64,000 bases of DNA from Malachius bipustulatus (GCA_910589415.1 OU342630.1:14479867-14543866), one strand, 5' to 3'; counted from the first letter of the stretch, positions 43,241 through 56,100 are shown. The notes: generated from the letters alone by a model not told the origin. Numbers and translations: made by a program.

Positions 43241-44740
43241 GTTTGATAAAATACTCAAATTAAATAAATCAAATTTTACACAATTACAAAACTATACGTC
43301 AGATTATGTCAAACTGAGAATTTAGATCTAAAGGCAGCTTCATTTTAGTTTAGAAATCGTTCGCAATGCGCGATGCGCTACCGGAATGAGCGTGAACAGT
43401 GTACCCATTTTCGTCCGTCAATCTGACGGTCTCTTTATAGTATATTGTCTCTGATGCTACCTACTCAAACTCGTTTTACCCACAAGAGGTAACAAAATAT
43501 CCATCAGATATTGTGCGTGCATTCAGTGGATGTGATACCTACAACTTCTTCTCCTTTCTGGCCAGAAAAATCAAAACTGTGCAGTACACTCAGCTTTTCG
43601 AACATGGTACAGTTTTTTGCAAAAAAGTTTTTGTAAAGTTTCTGTAATAAAAGCCTTTCAAAAGCAGGTGAGACCTTGCCAAAGCAGGAGAGAAGTTATT
43701 TGTTGCTTTATACGGGAGTGATGTATAGGTACACAGTCATACTCTGAACAGACTCCGCTACCAGCTTTTCTTGAAGTCAGCTAGGTACAAATACAAAAGT
43801 AAATCTTGCACTATAGCCTCCGACTAATGACGCCGTAAACAACCATTCTTTCAGAAAATTTCAACAGGTTCCAAAGTTTTTGAGCCTGCTGAAAGTTTTC
43901 CAACCCCCAACGGATTGGGGTTGGCAAAGTATGGAACACGATCTTTTACCAATAACCACTACTCCAGTTTCTGATATAATTTACTATGATTAAGCAGGTT
44001 TGAAATGTTTTGCTATATGCAAGTTCTGCTGTGATAGTGAGTTCTTGTCAAAATAATCCTGCAGTGAGTCTAGATGATGAATCCAGTGAAGAAGAATAGC
44101 CTATGATCATTATGGAATGTGAGCACCATAATAACAGAAATAATTCCCTCGCAGGGCTCTCGAAGCAAACTGAATTTAGGTACTATTTTAGTTTAATAAT
44201 AGTTTATTTTAATTGGCACTCAAAAGTCCAATAAGAAAACTTCTATCAATTTATTTTATATTTATTGTAAAAATAATCCTTTTTGATTTTAAATTTCATG
44301 AGAGTTCTCAATGGCCATTTAAACTCTTTAATTATTCAAAAATTCAGGTAGGAAGGTACATTGAGCTTTTCAGAAAATTATATTTTCTGTGAAATACATC
44401 CTACCAAATTTTCTGTTAATCGTGTGGCTTACGTGATATTAAGCGCAAAATGGGCGAAAAAATTTGCCATGAATGGACGGAAACAATTTGCGCACAAATT
44501 TAGATTTTTTTGCACCTTTTGAGCCGTAAAGAGGTACTAAGACTTTTGTTGGTGCACAACGGGGATTTTGCTATTAGCAACGGTCCTAAGAACATATCCA
44601 AGAACATATCCAAAAATCAGAAATACATTACCTTTGGCAAGGGAGGACCTGTTTTCATGTATCATTTAGATTAGAAAATAATCTATTTTTCAATCAATTA
44701 TAAAATTTATTAAACCATATTTTTTTAAATATATTGTATA
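43241..44740. other. Intergenic or intronic DNA, no recognisable gene
   Basis: A short palindrome AACCCCCAACGGATTGGGGTT lies near 43901. Phrases at 43370-43450 (GC-richer) and 44440-44560 resemble decayed element ends but cannot be delimited. No supported coding region. Confidence 0.35.
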
Positions 44741-45589
44741 CAGGGTGATTGATTGAAACGCCACATTAGAAAAAGTTCGACTTCCAAATGATCTAGGAAT
44801 CTGAAATTTGGAACTTAGGCAACATACCTAATAACGAGTCAAAATGAAATATTACCAAGATGGTAGAACATTTAAAATGGCGAAAGCAATGGCCATCTTT
44901 GTTTTTTTAAATGGGACACCCCATATATTATTGCATTTTCAGATCGTCTGAGAAAATGTAATAACAATGGTGCTTATAGTTGTATTTTAAATTGAGTAGG
45001 CCATGAGTTATAAACAAGTGAAAATCGTGATTTTCCAACTTTAAAGACATTTACCACGAAAACGGCTCATGATATCAGAAAACGGCTTACATGTCCCTAT
45101 CTTAACTTTTCATCTGGTATCCTACTGTAGAGTTGAAATGTTTATACAGGGTGATGAAAAATCTGACAATTTTCACCACCTTGTATAAAGATTTCAACTG
45201 CATATTTGGATGCCTTATAAAAAGTTAAGATAGGGACATGTAAGCCGTTTTCTGATATCTTGAGCCGTTTTCGTGATAAATGTCTTTAAAGTTGGAAAAT
45301 CACGATTTTCACTTGTTTATAACTCATGGCCTACTCAATTTAAAATACAACTATAAGCACCATTGTTATTACATTTTCTCAGACGATCTGAAAATGCAAT
45401 AATATATGGGGTGTCCCATTTAAAAAAACAAAGATGGCCATTGCTTTCGCCATTTTTAATGTTCTGCCATCTTGGTAATATTTCATTTTGACTCGTTATT
45501 AGGTATGTTGCCTAAGTTCCAAATTTCAGATTCCTAGATCATTTGGAAGTCGAACTTTTTCTAATGTGGCGTTTCAATCAATCACCCTG
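44741..45589. mobile_element. 849-bp near-perfect palindrome, TA-flanked, with central CAGGGTG hairpin
   Basis: Outer ends CAGGGTGATTGATTGAAACG and CGTTTCAATCAATCACCCTG (left and right) are flanked by TA (44739-44740 and 45590-45591). The arms are ~405 bp with few mismatches. The centre is a 45-bp hairpin again starting TACAGGGTGATGAAAA and closing TTTTCACCACCTTGTA. No transposase. This is the clearest member of the palindromic family in the window. Confidence 0.9.
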
Positions 45590-46160
45590 TATTTGATTAA
45601 AAAACTAAAATATATTATTGATAATTAATAATACTTATATTTTTATTATTAATTAATTATTGTTTAAATATTATTTTAAATCAAATAATTAAACAATTAT
45701 TATTATTTCATTAATAATAAGAATTAAAAAGTATCATTGCCTTTGTACAACCAAAGTAAGAAAAATAAGAAAAAGGTCTCAATATGTGTCACAATATAAG
45801 GTGACATTGATTTGCTTACCTTATGCCTATTACTTATTTAGAACACTCAGTTTAAAAATTTTTTTTTTTAAGAAGAATAACATTTTGAAGTTTTTTTTTA
45901 ATGTGATAGATTTTGGGTTTCGGTGATGTTTCTTAATCAGGATGATTTGAAAAAAACAATCATTTATACAACAACAAAAAACAAAAGCAATAAGAAAAAC
46001 AAAAGTTCACTATGAAAACCCTGGAATCTAGTCGGCCTTGAAATTTTATGACTTATGTAAACCTATAATAAATTATTTGGAGATAATCCAATAATAACAA
46101 ACATAATTATGCCAAACGTAAGAAATCTAGATTTTTCATTTTTTCCGCATGTTATACAAG

Positions 46161-46530
46161 TAAAGGTGAGGTGATTCAAAAAAGAAAGCTTCACAGAAGC
46201 ATATGTCCAATTTCAATTATTTATACGGAGTTACAGGACCTCAAAGTTTCCTACATAAGGAGCCAATTTAAGAATAGGGTACCTATTTATTTAACTTTGC
46301 CTTGATTTTATCTGTTTATATAAAACAAAATTCGCCGGTAGAGGCCGCAGTTTTGTTTTCTTTATACATATACTATATTGTAAACAGGTAAAACAAAGGT
46401 AAAAGTTGAAAAAATTTTCTTAAATTGGCTCCTTATTCAGAGGAAACTTTGAGGTCCTGTAACTCCGTAAATAATTGAAATCGGACATATGATTATATGA
46501 AGTATTCTTTTAAGTCAACACCTTTCAATT
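46161..46530. repeat. 370-bp inverted repeat with ~120-bp arms
   Basis: The left arm (46161-46283) and right arm (46413-46530) are reverse complements, most exact over ATATGTCCAATTTCAATTAT and 'acggagttacaggacctcaaagtttcc'. The loop is unique. No clear target duplication and no ORF. A CAGGGTG end is not visible, so this belongs to a different family. Confidence 0.7.
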
Positions 46531-46817
46531 GTCACAATTTGATGGTGAGCTAATAGATCATTCTATATATTAGCAAAACTACTTAAGTTGTCCTAAATTT
46601 TGTTTCAGATTTTTAATAATCATAAAATTGTGTAACTTTTCTCTAATTTAACCGACTCTGTGTCTCTTACCTTTTCTGAGATCCCCACGTACTTCATTTT
46701 AAATGAGACCCCTGTATAGTAGTGATGATATGTTGGAATTATTTTTTAATTAAAGAATGAATAAAATTAATAAATAGGGAGGATTATTTAAATAACAGGA
46801 AAAAATTATCAAATATT

Positions 46818-46823
46818 TTTATT
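46818..46823 (-). promoter_or_regulatory. AATAAA polyadenylation signal of the 27 kDa hemolymph protein gene
   Basis: CAATAAAAATA on the minus strand lies about 165 bases past the stop codon. It is the first good AATAAA on that side. Confidence 0.6.
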
Positions 46824-46988
46824 GGGTAAAATGATATTATTCTAAAATTTTTCAAAGTGGGTCACAGAAAAATCTATTGTACATCAAAACAGATAGATAC
46901 CTATTTTTTATAAATTTGCATCACTACTAAGCAAAGTTTAGATGTTTTCAATTTTTCTACATGGATGATCTCTAAAATATACTTTTCT

Positions 46989-47708
46989 CTATCTCAGCTG
47001 ATCAGTGCAGACTGTTCTCTTAACGAACCTGAAGAGTGCATCTATTATATTTGCCGGCGTGGTTTCTTCACATTTTTCTAGCTCTTCTACGACGCAGGTT
47101 TGGAGACGAGCCATGTCATCGCATTTTTCCTTATCAATAACAAATGATGGCAACGCATTGGTGTCAGGGATGGAAGTGGTGTCAATGTTGTAAGTGGTTT
47201 CGACGCATTTTTGTATTCCGTCAGAGTGATCCCTGAGGCATTCTATACCACCTTCTGCGACAAACATGGCTAGACGATCTCCATGATGTCCGCACGCAAA
47301 GTCTCCCAGCTGTTCCACAACGTTAAGGGTGAGATTGAGGGCATCCTTCTCAGTGTCCTCGAGACATGGTTTCACTGAATCCAGGAGACCGTTGACACAC
47401 TGCCTGAGTTGAGGACGCTTCTGGCATTCCCGATTGAAGACTTCGTCCATCGAACCTGTCTTCGCCTTCTCCTCTAAGTCCAGTTGGATCTGGGTCACAT
47501 TGAACATGTCCTTTGTGCATTTCTCGAATTCAGTCTTCGCCTCCTTAACCTTGTCGTAGGTACCCTCTCCTCCCTTCTCGTCGCATCTCTTCTTGATCAC
47601 TTCGAAGTCATCGAGTTTCGGTAATGGGAAGTCACCAATGGGAATTGATATTTCAGAGAAAGCTCCAATTATAAGAGCGGAAAATATTAGGAACGCAGAC
47701 CTCTTCAT
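46989..47708 (-). CDS. 27 kDa hemolymph glycoprotein-like secreted protein (DUF1397 family), complete
   Basis: The protein has 239 residues, uninterrupted. It opens with a signal peptide (MKRSAFLIFSALIIGAFS, cleavage likely near residue 18). The mature chain has 12 cysteines spaced through short helices (KRCDEKG, FEKCTKDM, RECQKR, LRQCVNGLLDSVKPC, ACGHHGDRLAMFVAEGGIEC, QKCVETTY, KEKCDDM, LQTCVVEELEKCEET) and possible N-glycosylation at FNVT and LNLT. This pattern fits insect 27 kDa hemolymph proteins; their molecular function is not established. There is no intron within the frame. The start is the only Met before a hydrophobic segment. The gene is surrounded by repeats and lies on the same strand as hig, so it could be nested in a hig intron if further hig exons exist upstream. 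Confidence 0.88.
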   Translation of the reverse strand: MKRSAFLIFSALIIGAFSEISIPIGDFPLPKLDDFEVIKKRCDEKGGEGTYDKVKEAKTEFEKCTKDMFNVTQIQLDLEEKAKTGSMDEVFNRECQKRPQLRQCVNGLLDSVKPCLEDTEKDALNLTLNVVEQLGDFACGHHGDRLAMFVAEGGIECLRDHSDGIQKCVETTYNIDTTSIPDTNALPSFVIDKEKCDDMARLQTCVVEELEKCEETTPANIIDALFRFVKRTVCTDQLR

Positions 47709-48089
47709 CGTTGTTGATGATTTCTCTAACTGGAGCTCTGATTTGGATCCATGCAGCTAAATAACTAACAAGCTTGGAGCAAAAGTCATTGGGTTACACC
47801 AGTATCAACTGTTTTTCTGACTCCGACTATCAGAGGTTACTGATTAATCGGAATGCTTTGCTACAGAAAATTATTATCCTGGTAATAATGATATATAGTT
47901 TATCCAATAAAGTTCATTTTAATTATTTGATTTGTTACTTACTATTTACAGAGTAATTACAGAGTGATCACACTACAAATACATTCGAGCAGATCATGAA
48001 AAATCAGAGCATTTTTCTTATCTATCTTACCACTGGGAGACAGATATTTTATTTTTTGTTTATAAAATAAGCCTGAAATATACAGGGTT
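47709..48089 (-). promoter_or_regulatory. Presumed promoter and 5' UTR region of the hemolymph protein gene
   Basis: On the minus strand upstream of the start there is a short leader with an initiator-like ATCAGAG near 47740. An A/T-rich TTATTTAG box lies about 20-25 bases further upstream. Neither is strong. The stretch to 48089 shows no other feature. Confidence 0.3.
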
Positions 48090-49852
48090 AGAACTATTTA
48101 AAGGGCCACTACAGGGATATTCTAAACCATTGAAGATACGAGGTCGGTTAAATTAGAGAAAAGTTGCGCTATTTTGAGGCCATCTCGAATCCGTCAAAAC
48201 ATGTAAGATATCTGTGACCGTTGCTGAAATATCCTGAAAAAACTGAAAAATCGAGAAATTTTATTTTTGCCATATTTTCCTTACCATTGGAAATTAATGA
48301 ATAATTTTTCGTAGGCTTACATAAGCCGTTATGAGCTATTCATCTGACGTTTCAAAAAATTTCAAAGCCCACTAGATCACAGAGTTTTCATAGTCAACTT
48401 TCGTTTTTCTTATGGCCGCCATATTATTTTTTATGTCGTTATATGAGAAAAAAATAATGGAAACCAAAAACTAATAAACTTCAAAAAGGGAGAATGATGA
48501 ACCATGAGAAATTTAATGAAAATGCTTTCAAGATAGCCATACTTCCAGAAATACCGGAAGTTGTACCTACTTCGTTATTTTAACGGGGATACCCTGTACA
48601 TTCTTGTACTTTTAAATTGTCTGAGAAAAATGAATACAGGTTGTTTAACAGTTGGCGTTTAAATCGAGTATTTCATGAGTTACCTACAAACAAGTGAACA
48701 TCGCAATTTTTCATTTTCAAAACAGTGTACTTCGGAAATGGCCCAAATATGCCAAAACGGCGTATATGTCCTCATTTTAATTTTTCATGTAGTATCCTCA
48801 TCCTATAATATATTTTCTATACAGGGTGATGAAAATTTTAGCAGTTTTCCCATATTTTGAGCCGTTTCCAATGTACAGGTTGTCTCATATAACCTTGTCA
48901 CTGTACCTTATTAACGAATCTGAATGTGATGCGAAAAAATGTTTCGAATTAAAAATCCGACTTCGGATAATGAGATCTTTTTATAAACTAATTTCAAAAT
49001 GGCCGACGTTTTATATACAGGTATGACTCTAAGTTACGTTTTTTAAATACAAAGGCTTATATGTTTTTTTAATTGTCTAAAACTAATGAAAAATACAAAT
49101 ACAATAACCTATATGTCGTATGGGTCTCCAACCTCCTGTTTCGAATTTCTGAGGCCTCTTTCGCAGAAAGTTTCTCATCTTTGAAGCACTATGTATAGGT
49201 TACTATTTTACATTTTTGAAAACCGTTTTTACCAGAAGATTTTTACATTTCTCTTCTTTTTTTTTGTGAATAAAAATCAAAAACTTCCAATTAATACAAA
49301 GCAGTAGTGGCACATTTTGTAAAGTGCTGATTTTTTAATTTTTTCAATTTTTTAGGCCGTCAAAATGTCTCTTGGGATCAAGCAGTATCGTGAAACATTT
49401 CTGGGTCACAAGTCTCTTCATGTCTGCAGCGTGTCTGTTTAGTATGTGAATCGTCATCGTAATTGTAAATGGGGCAGCATGTCGTCAACACGTCGAAAAC
49501 AAAATGTCGTATAAGTATGCGATCGACCTTAGGTATAGAAGTGCCCATCAGTATTGATAGTTTAGCGTATTTGATAAATCGCTCAAACATTTCCTAGAAA
49601 TTTCCCAACTATCAAAATAAAATAATTATTATTTTTGGGCAAGGTCGAAAGTGCAAGGAACCTATTTTAGGGCAATAAAAACTATAGTGGGTCCAGTGCG
49701 CACCAAAAAACTTATTATTCTGAAATAGGTATAACATTGTGCAACTTTTTTCTAATTTAACCGATCATATATTTCTCCTAGTTCTCGAGATCGTCGTGGT
49801 GAGAGATATTAAAAAAAAAACACTCTGTATACAGGGTGTTTTCTAATTGAAT
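48090..49852. repeat. Joined fragments of two palindromic repeat families
   Basis: The stretch 48130-48440 matches the inverse of 890-1200 and resembles 55480-55800. The stretch 48590-48900 carries the 'tgagttacctacaaacaagtgaa...tatacagggtgatgaaaatttt' left arm of the family at 44741 and 50456, then breaks off without its right arm. No gene; the minus-strand frame 49378-49590 has no recognisable domain. Confidence 0.5.
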
Positions 49853-50425
49853 GTCAGTATTTAAGGGGTGATTTTTGGGTCCATTTTAAGAAGAAAACTT
49901 CATAAGAACATAATGTCCTAAAAGTCGTAACTTTTGAAATGCAGGGTGGTAAAGTTTTTAAAAATAAATAATTAATCCTGTGTCGTGCCCAGTTATTTAA
50001 AAAAAAATCGCTAATATGAATTTTTGAGATTTTACAAGTAAACACTGATCTAGTAGGCCTTGGATTTTGTAGGTATGACACGCTTTTTGCTCCCAAAATA
50101 TAGTTTATCCAGCTCTATGATTTAAAATAAATACTTTTAAAATCGCACCATAAATTAAGATTCTACAGGGTGTTTCAAGAACAAATGGGTCACACTGTAT
50201 ATGAAAAATGCCTCTTCATGTGTGATACCTCTCTATAAAATTTCATTAAAATATCTAGAACGGTATTACAGATATTATGAAAAAATTATTTATTTTTAAA
50301 AATTTTACCATCCTGTATCTCAAAAGTTAAGACTTTTAGGACATAAGTTCTTATGAAGTTTTCTTCTCAAAATGGATCCAGAAATTACCTCCTTAAATAT
50401 TGACATTCAATTACAAAACACCCTG
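49832..50425. mobile_element. 594-bp TA-flanked palindromic element
   Basis: Ends CAGGGTGTTTTCTAATTGAA and TTCAATTACAAAACACCCTG lie next to TA (49830-49831 and 50426-50427). The arms extend over about 150 bp, including AAGAAGAAAACTTCATAAGAA and its complement. No ORF. It is a Tc1/mariner-type non-autonomous element. Confidence 0.85.
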
Positions 50426-50455
50426 TATAAAGTAATATTAAAGTAATATAATGTA

Positions 50456-51327
50456 CCGGGTGAGCATCTAAGAATGAACAGCGGCCATATCTTGGGAAAT
50501 ATTGATCCTACAGTTTCAAAATGAAAATTTTCCAGACATAAGTAACTATGCGAAACTCAATGAAAATATTTTCAAGATGGTCGCACTTCTGGAAATACCG
50601 GAAGTTGACACCTACTTCGTTATTTTAACGGGGACATCCTTTATATTATTGTGTTTTTAAATTGCCTGGCAAAATCTAATACAGGTGGTTTTCACAATTG
50701 GAATTTAAGTAGGTTGAGTAGTTTATGAGTTATAAACAAGTGAAAATCGCAATTTTCAATTTTCAAATCATCTCACATTGAAAACGGCTCAAGATATTTA
50801 AAAACGGCGTACATGTCCCTATCTTAACTTTTTACAAGGTATTCTATTATATAGTTTAGATTTTTCTACAGGGTGATGAAAAATCTGTTAATTTTCATCA
50901 CCCTGTATAAAAATTTAAACCACATGGTAGGATACCTTGTAAAAAGTTAAGATAGGGACATGTAAGCCGTTTTCAAATATCTTGAATCGTTTTCAATGTG
51001 AGATGCTTTGAAAATTGAAAATTGGGATTTTCACTTGTTTATAACTCATAAACTACTCAACCTAAATTCTAATTGTGAAAACCACCTGTATTCGATTTTG
51101 CCAGGCAATTTAAAAATACAATAATATTTATATTATTTTTTTTTAGGCTGACCCCGTTAAAATAACGAAGTAGGTGTCAACTTCCGGTATTTCCGGAAGT
51201 GCGACCATCTTGAAAATATTTTCATTGCATTTCGCATAGTCACTTATATCTGGAAATTTTTTTTTGAAACTGTAGAATCAATATTTCCTAAGATATGGCC
51301 GCTGTTCATTCTTAGATGCCCACCCGG
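50456..51327. mobile_element. 872-bp palindromic element with CCGGGTG ends and central CAGGGTG hairpin
   Basis: The outer ends are CCGGGTGAGCATCTAAGAATG and its complement, flanked by TA (50454-50455 and 51328-51329). The arms are ~410 bp with few mismatches. The centre (about 50870-50915) is the hairpin CAGGGTGATGAAAAATCTG / TTTTCATCACCCTG. Its body shares the inner arm with 44741-45589 but the outer part differs. Only ~30 bp separate it from the preceding element. Confidence 0.88.
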
Positions 51328-53139
51328 TACAAACAAAATAATTATTATTGTTTAACCTTTGGTGGCCTATCGATGTTTAGAATACTGTTTACTTCATAGC
51401 TAATAAAAATGACAACAATTAGTTGGAACACCAGTGATAACAATAAATATTGATGAATAAGTAATCAGAAATACTCACTGAAATGATGCAATGGTATTAT
51501 TCAATTATTCTTGTTTTATTGTAACAATGAAAATATATTAAATAACAAACCATACTTCATATAGAATAGATGTAAAAATATGTTGTTATAAGATATAATT
51601 CTATTAATCCACCAGTAACAACAAACGACTTATCATCAACTATAGCCTGTTCCAACTCTATACAAACCTCGGTTGACCATGAAAAATCAACTGATTTCTC
51701 CTGGTATAATCCTTGAAAGTACTTTTCAGTGATCTATATGTCAATTAATTTTGACAGTGAATATTAGAAAGGCTACCCTTTAACTTGTATTTCACTAAAT
51801 TTATCTAATATGTTGTCAAATTTTCTCTGTAATTTAATTACCAACATAGTTTATAATGTGTCAAAAATAATAATTTAATGAACTAAAATTTAAATAAACT
51901 ATTCCGAAGCTAAACATTAACTTATTCAGTGTCTCTTAGCTAACATAGGCAGACAAACGAATATTCCTTCATATCTAAAATCAAGTGGCCGCAATGTTTT
52001 ACCAACAGTCAAAAACATGGCCAGAGAAATATTTGCGACACAATGGCGAGACAAACCTATATCAGTGTGATTCAAAAACACACAGGAACACTTCCCGAGA
52101 CTACGCTGGAACCAGAAATTCCAATTTACAGGGTGTTACTTATTTTGTGTTACCAATTTTCAGTCGAAAAGTTTATATAAATATGTGTCCTACAATGTCT
52201 GGTTCTCAAGACACACGGTATTCAAAGTTTTTTTTTTCATTCCCACCAATATTACATCCAAGAAAAATATACATCATTACTTTTTTTTATTTTGGTATTT
52301 TTCTCAGATCCAGTAGCACTAAATACATTTTTTTTTGTCTCTTAAATTGTTTCCCTATCTTACTACTTTTTTGAGAGAAAATAAAAGCCGATTTAAAGAA
52401 TGTCTGAAAATTGAATCATTATAATAATAAAATCAATTTCTCGACATGCGTCTTAAAGCAGCTTTATTTTATTTTTTTCTAGGAAAGAACAGAAGATACG
52501 AAGTAAAGTCAAGAGACATAAAAGTCGTATTTTTAATTGATAAGTCTCAAACAAATAAAAAAGTTAAAAAAAATCAGTGGCGTACATTTTTTTCGTAATA
52601 GGGTCTTTTCTTTTGGGTTTCCTCTTTTGTCAATTGCTTTTCCTAGTTTGTCAAATGATTTTCTTATTTTTCTATCAATGATTATAGTCATTCCTTCCAT
52701 CAATCAATTTCCTTTTATGTCAAATCATTTTCACTTTTTGTCAATTGCTTTTCCTATTTACGTATAGTGACATTATACTGTATGTAAAGACCGCAGACAA
52801 ACAGTGAGCGGCTAAATTATGGAACCGAGTCGATAAATCGTAAAAGTTTTAGTCAATATTATAAAGGCTCATTAGGCTAATGGACAGATTTCTGTGTTCG
52901 TTTCTGAAGCTAATATCGACGTCAAATGACTTTTATTAACATTCTTGTAATTACTTTCATGTCAAGAATTTAAAAATTTAAAAAATTTCCACTTAGACTC
53001 GATACCTTCTTCAGAAATGGCCACAGAAATCTTTACGTTAACTTTATAATATCCGCTGTTATTAGTTTTGTAAAAAATCAAAAAACAAATAAATTTTTAA
53101 ATTTAATTTGAATTCTTATGACATTATATTTTCTATACA
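51328..53139. other. Unique-looking AT-rich DNA with a degenerate minisatellite
   Basis: At about 52626-52760 a ~20-22-bp unit close to TTTGTCAATTGCTTTTCCTA recurs about five times with variation (TTTGTCAAATGATTTTCTTA and others). A CAGTGGCGTAC phrase near 52573 resembles a hAT-type end. The plus-strand frame at 51985-52374 has no recognisable domain. No gene is supported. Confidence 0.4.
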
Positions 53140-55470
53140 GGGTGTTACTTGCCACGGTAATGAGAACAGCATGTATTTTTCTAAATGGGACTCTTATTGC
53201 ATTTTGATATTGTCTGAGAAATCTCAATAAGAATGGTTTTTGCGGCTCAACTTTAAATTGAGTAGTTTATGAGTTATGGACAAGTGAAAATCGCAATTTT
53301 CGAAGTTCATGACAGTATACAATGGAAACGGCTACGAATATTGGAAAAAGGCTTTCATGTCCCGATCTTAACTTTTTACGTACTAATTCTGTGATGTAAA
53401 TGAAATCTTCATACAGAGTAATGAAAAATCTAAAAAAATACCTATGAGATTTTTTAGAGAAATCGTAGTTATAAAATTAAACAGATTAATACAAATATTT
53501 CCCATAGAATCGAACACAAAAAATGGTGACATATAAATAAGCCGTTTTACAATATTCGGAGCCGTGTTCGTTGTATATCGCCGCTCAAAACTATTTTCCG
53601 ATTTTTCAGAGCCACTTTCCTTAAAAAATCATTTTTGCCCGAGGCTGTACGAGGCTTAGGTACTTTCTGAGATATTCCCGGTGACCATTTTTAATGACTC
53701 ACACCGTACATAGGTGCCGTGTGATTTTAAATGCTTGATAATTTTCAAGTCAGTGGTACTACTAAGCTAGTAAATTAATGTTTGACCGACTGTTTAATTT
53801 GAATTTTCATATTTCCAAGTTTATCAGAAAGTACCTTGAATAAGTTATGGTTTTCAAGGTGATCGAAATTAAATAAATTCATCTCTCAAACTCAGAATTT
53901 ATAGATAATTACAATTACTTATAATATAAAATATTTGGTAGTCAATTATGTTTCCAACTGAAATAAGTTCAACAATTTGATAAACGTGAAAAACAATAAA
54001 CTTGACTGTCGAGCAAAACCATTTTCCAGTCGTTGCATATTTTCGAACGTGTGTTTTGATTTTGAATGGCACCGCAAATTGGATATTCTCAAAACCAGGT
54101 TGCTTTGAGCAGCTTCCCAAATGTCCCTGGGGAAGTAAATATTGCTTTTAATTTATTAAGTAAATTAATACAACGACAGCATTGTAAATATTTTATACTA
54201 GAATTTTGCAACGCCAATCTACCTACATTGATAAATCAGAATAATGGGACAAAGAATATTGAAAATAAGATCCAACGAAGTACACAGAAATCAATCTGCA
54301 GATTATTTAGCAAGTCAGGTTAGTGCTTGCCCCTATTCACATTCATATAACTGCTTTTTTCCACGTTTTTTCCACGAGTAGAGATCAGTTTCTATGACAT
54401 CAAATTTAAAAAAGAAGTAGTCGATTATTCCCAAGGGAGTATAATGCTTCCAACCCAAGAGAGTTTACATTATGGAGAACGTAGTTATTATTTTTTATTT
54501 CGTAGCTATGACAATAACTCAACGACTACTAAATAAATGCTCAAATCCGAATACAATAATTCTGGTGCTACTTACTTCATAATGACAAAATATGTGTTAG
54601 TGTATTTTTTTGTTAAAAATTTTTTTTTTAATTTAATGAGACCGTGGAAAAAATAGTATACAGGGTAAGTCCTCTAAGATGGAAAGCTCGATTACACCTA
54701 TACCATTAAAGGTATCGAAATGAACCAAAAAGTGCTGTAAATGGGAGGGTAAAGTGCAGTTTGTAAAATTATTTTAAGATATACAGGATGGCCCAATATC
54801 GCTGTACGCCATACAACGTTGTTATTTTAAATAGGACACCTTCTATATTATTCCATTTGCATATTGTTTGAGAAATCCCAATAAATAAGAAGAAAATTAA
54901 CAATTATTAATGTAATGTATATTATACATGTTTCCATTTGAATCTAACCTGGTAATAATTTTTGTGCTGTTTGGTTATTTATAGCTTCATGCAGTTATGC
55001 GTAATTTCTGATGCCATCCCCACCCCTCTTCAATTCAAGCAATGCAGTTTTACCATGAATTTTCTCTGTTAAAGCTAACCTTCGCCGGATGTAGCAGTAA
55101 TCAAGGATATGTCTACTGTCCTAGTGTTATATTGTAGATGGCTTGCTGTTTTTGATTTTTAGAGTGTTCCTGGTATTTATAGAAATATAGAGAAACAGCA
55201 AACACTCCTACACAAACATTCCAAAAAAAGTCAGCAACACATTATCCCTAACATGACCCCTACATGATTCCCCCATGCTCACTCCCAGAATGATTCATAG
55301 TGATCTTTTTTGTATCATAAATAGGAACTTTACATTGAATCTCTACTGTTCCCATAAAATTGCAGGAAAGCACCTGCACTTGTGCACCTTTGCACTTGTA
55401 TTTCAGGCCAACTTGCATTCTAAAATACAAGCTAGTCACTTTCAACTGGCTCACCATTGGGATCTCCTAA
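53140..55470. repeat. Decayed palindromic-family fragments, no gene
   Basis: 'tacagggtgttacttgcca' near 53136 and 'gagttatggacaagtgaaaatcgcaattttc' near 53270 mark an eroded left arm. Element-like starts also occur near 54658 (ATACAGGGTAAGTCC) and 54780. Between them are unique AT-rich stretches. The minus frame at 55260-55457 has several cysteines by chance; I do not accept it as a CCP exon because it lacks the CCP spacing and splice context. Confidence 0.4.
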
Positions 55471-56100
55471 ACTGTAGAAGATATAGAGTCGGTTGAATTA
55501 GAGAAAAGTTGCACTATTTTATGATTATTTAATTAGGATAACTGTGCTCGTTGAAATAACAGCTGATCGCTGAAATATGCTGAAAAGACTGAAAGATCAT
55601 GATTTCTTATTTTTGATATTTTTTTATTATTATTAAAGTAAATTAATAATTTATTGCATAGGTTTACTTAAATAAGTCATTATAAGCTATTCATTTGATA
55701 ATACAAAAATTTCTAAGCCGACTAGATCCCAGGGGTTTTATTGCCATAGTAAACGTTTGTTTTTCTTATGGCCGTCATATTGTTTTTTCATGTCATTCTG
55801 TATCCAAAAAATTAAGGATTTCGATTATCTGTAATATTAAAAAATTTCAAAATATTATTATTAAAAGAACCTTCCTTTCACCTCACACAAAAACCATAAA
55901 AGAAGCAATTTCACGTCATATCGATGTCATATCAACTCCATTCCATGAAAAAAGTCATTTTTCTAAAATTTAGAATTTTTTTTTTTTTAATATGACAGAT
56001 TTTTGGTTTGTACAATTATTTTAATACAGAATAACATGCAAAAATAATATGACGGCCAAAAGAAAAACCAAAGTTGACTATAAAAACTCTGTGATCTGGT
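55471..56100. repeat. Inverted-repeat fragment with TTATGGCCGTCAT core
   Basis: The stretch 55740-55800 (TTTTTCTTATGGCCGTCATA) and its inverse at 56043-56075 (ATGACGGCCAAAAGAAAAAC) form arms about 250 bp apart. The outer part 55480-55620 is shared with 48140-48270. No ORF. Confidence 0.55.

Noticed and set aside
55260..55457. Cysteine-containing minus-strand frame considered as another CCP exon
   Set aside because: The cysteine spacing does not fit CCP, there is no acceptor or donor of quality, and the other strand is equally open.
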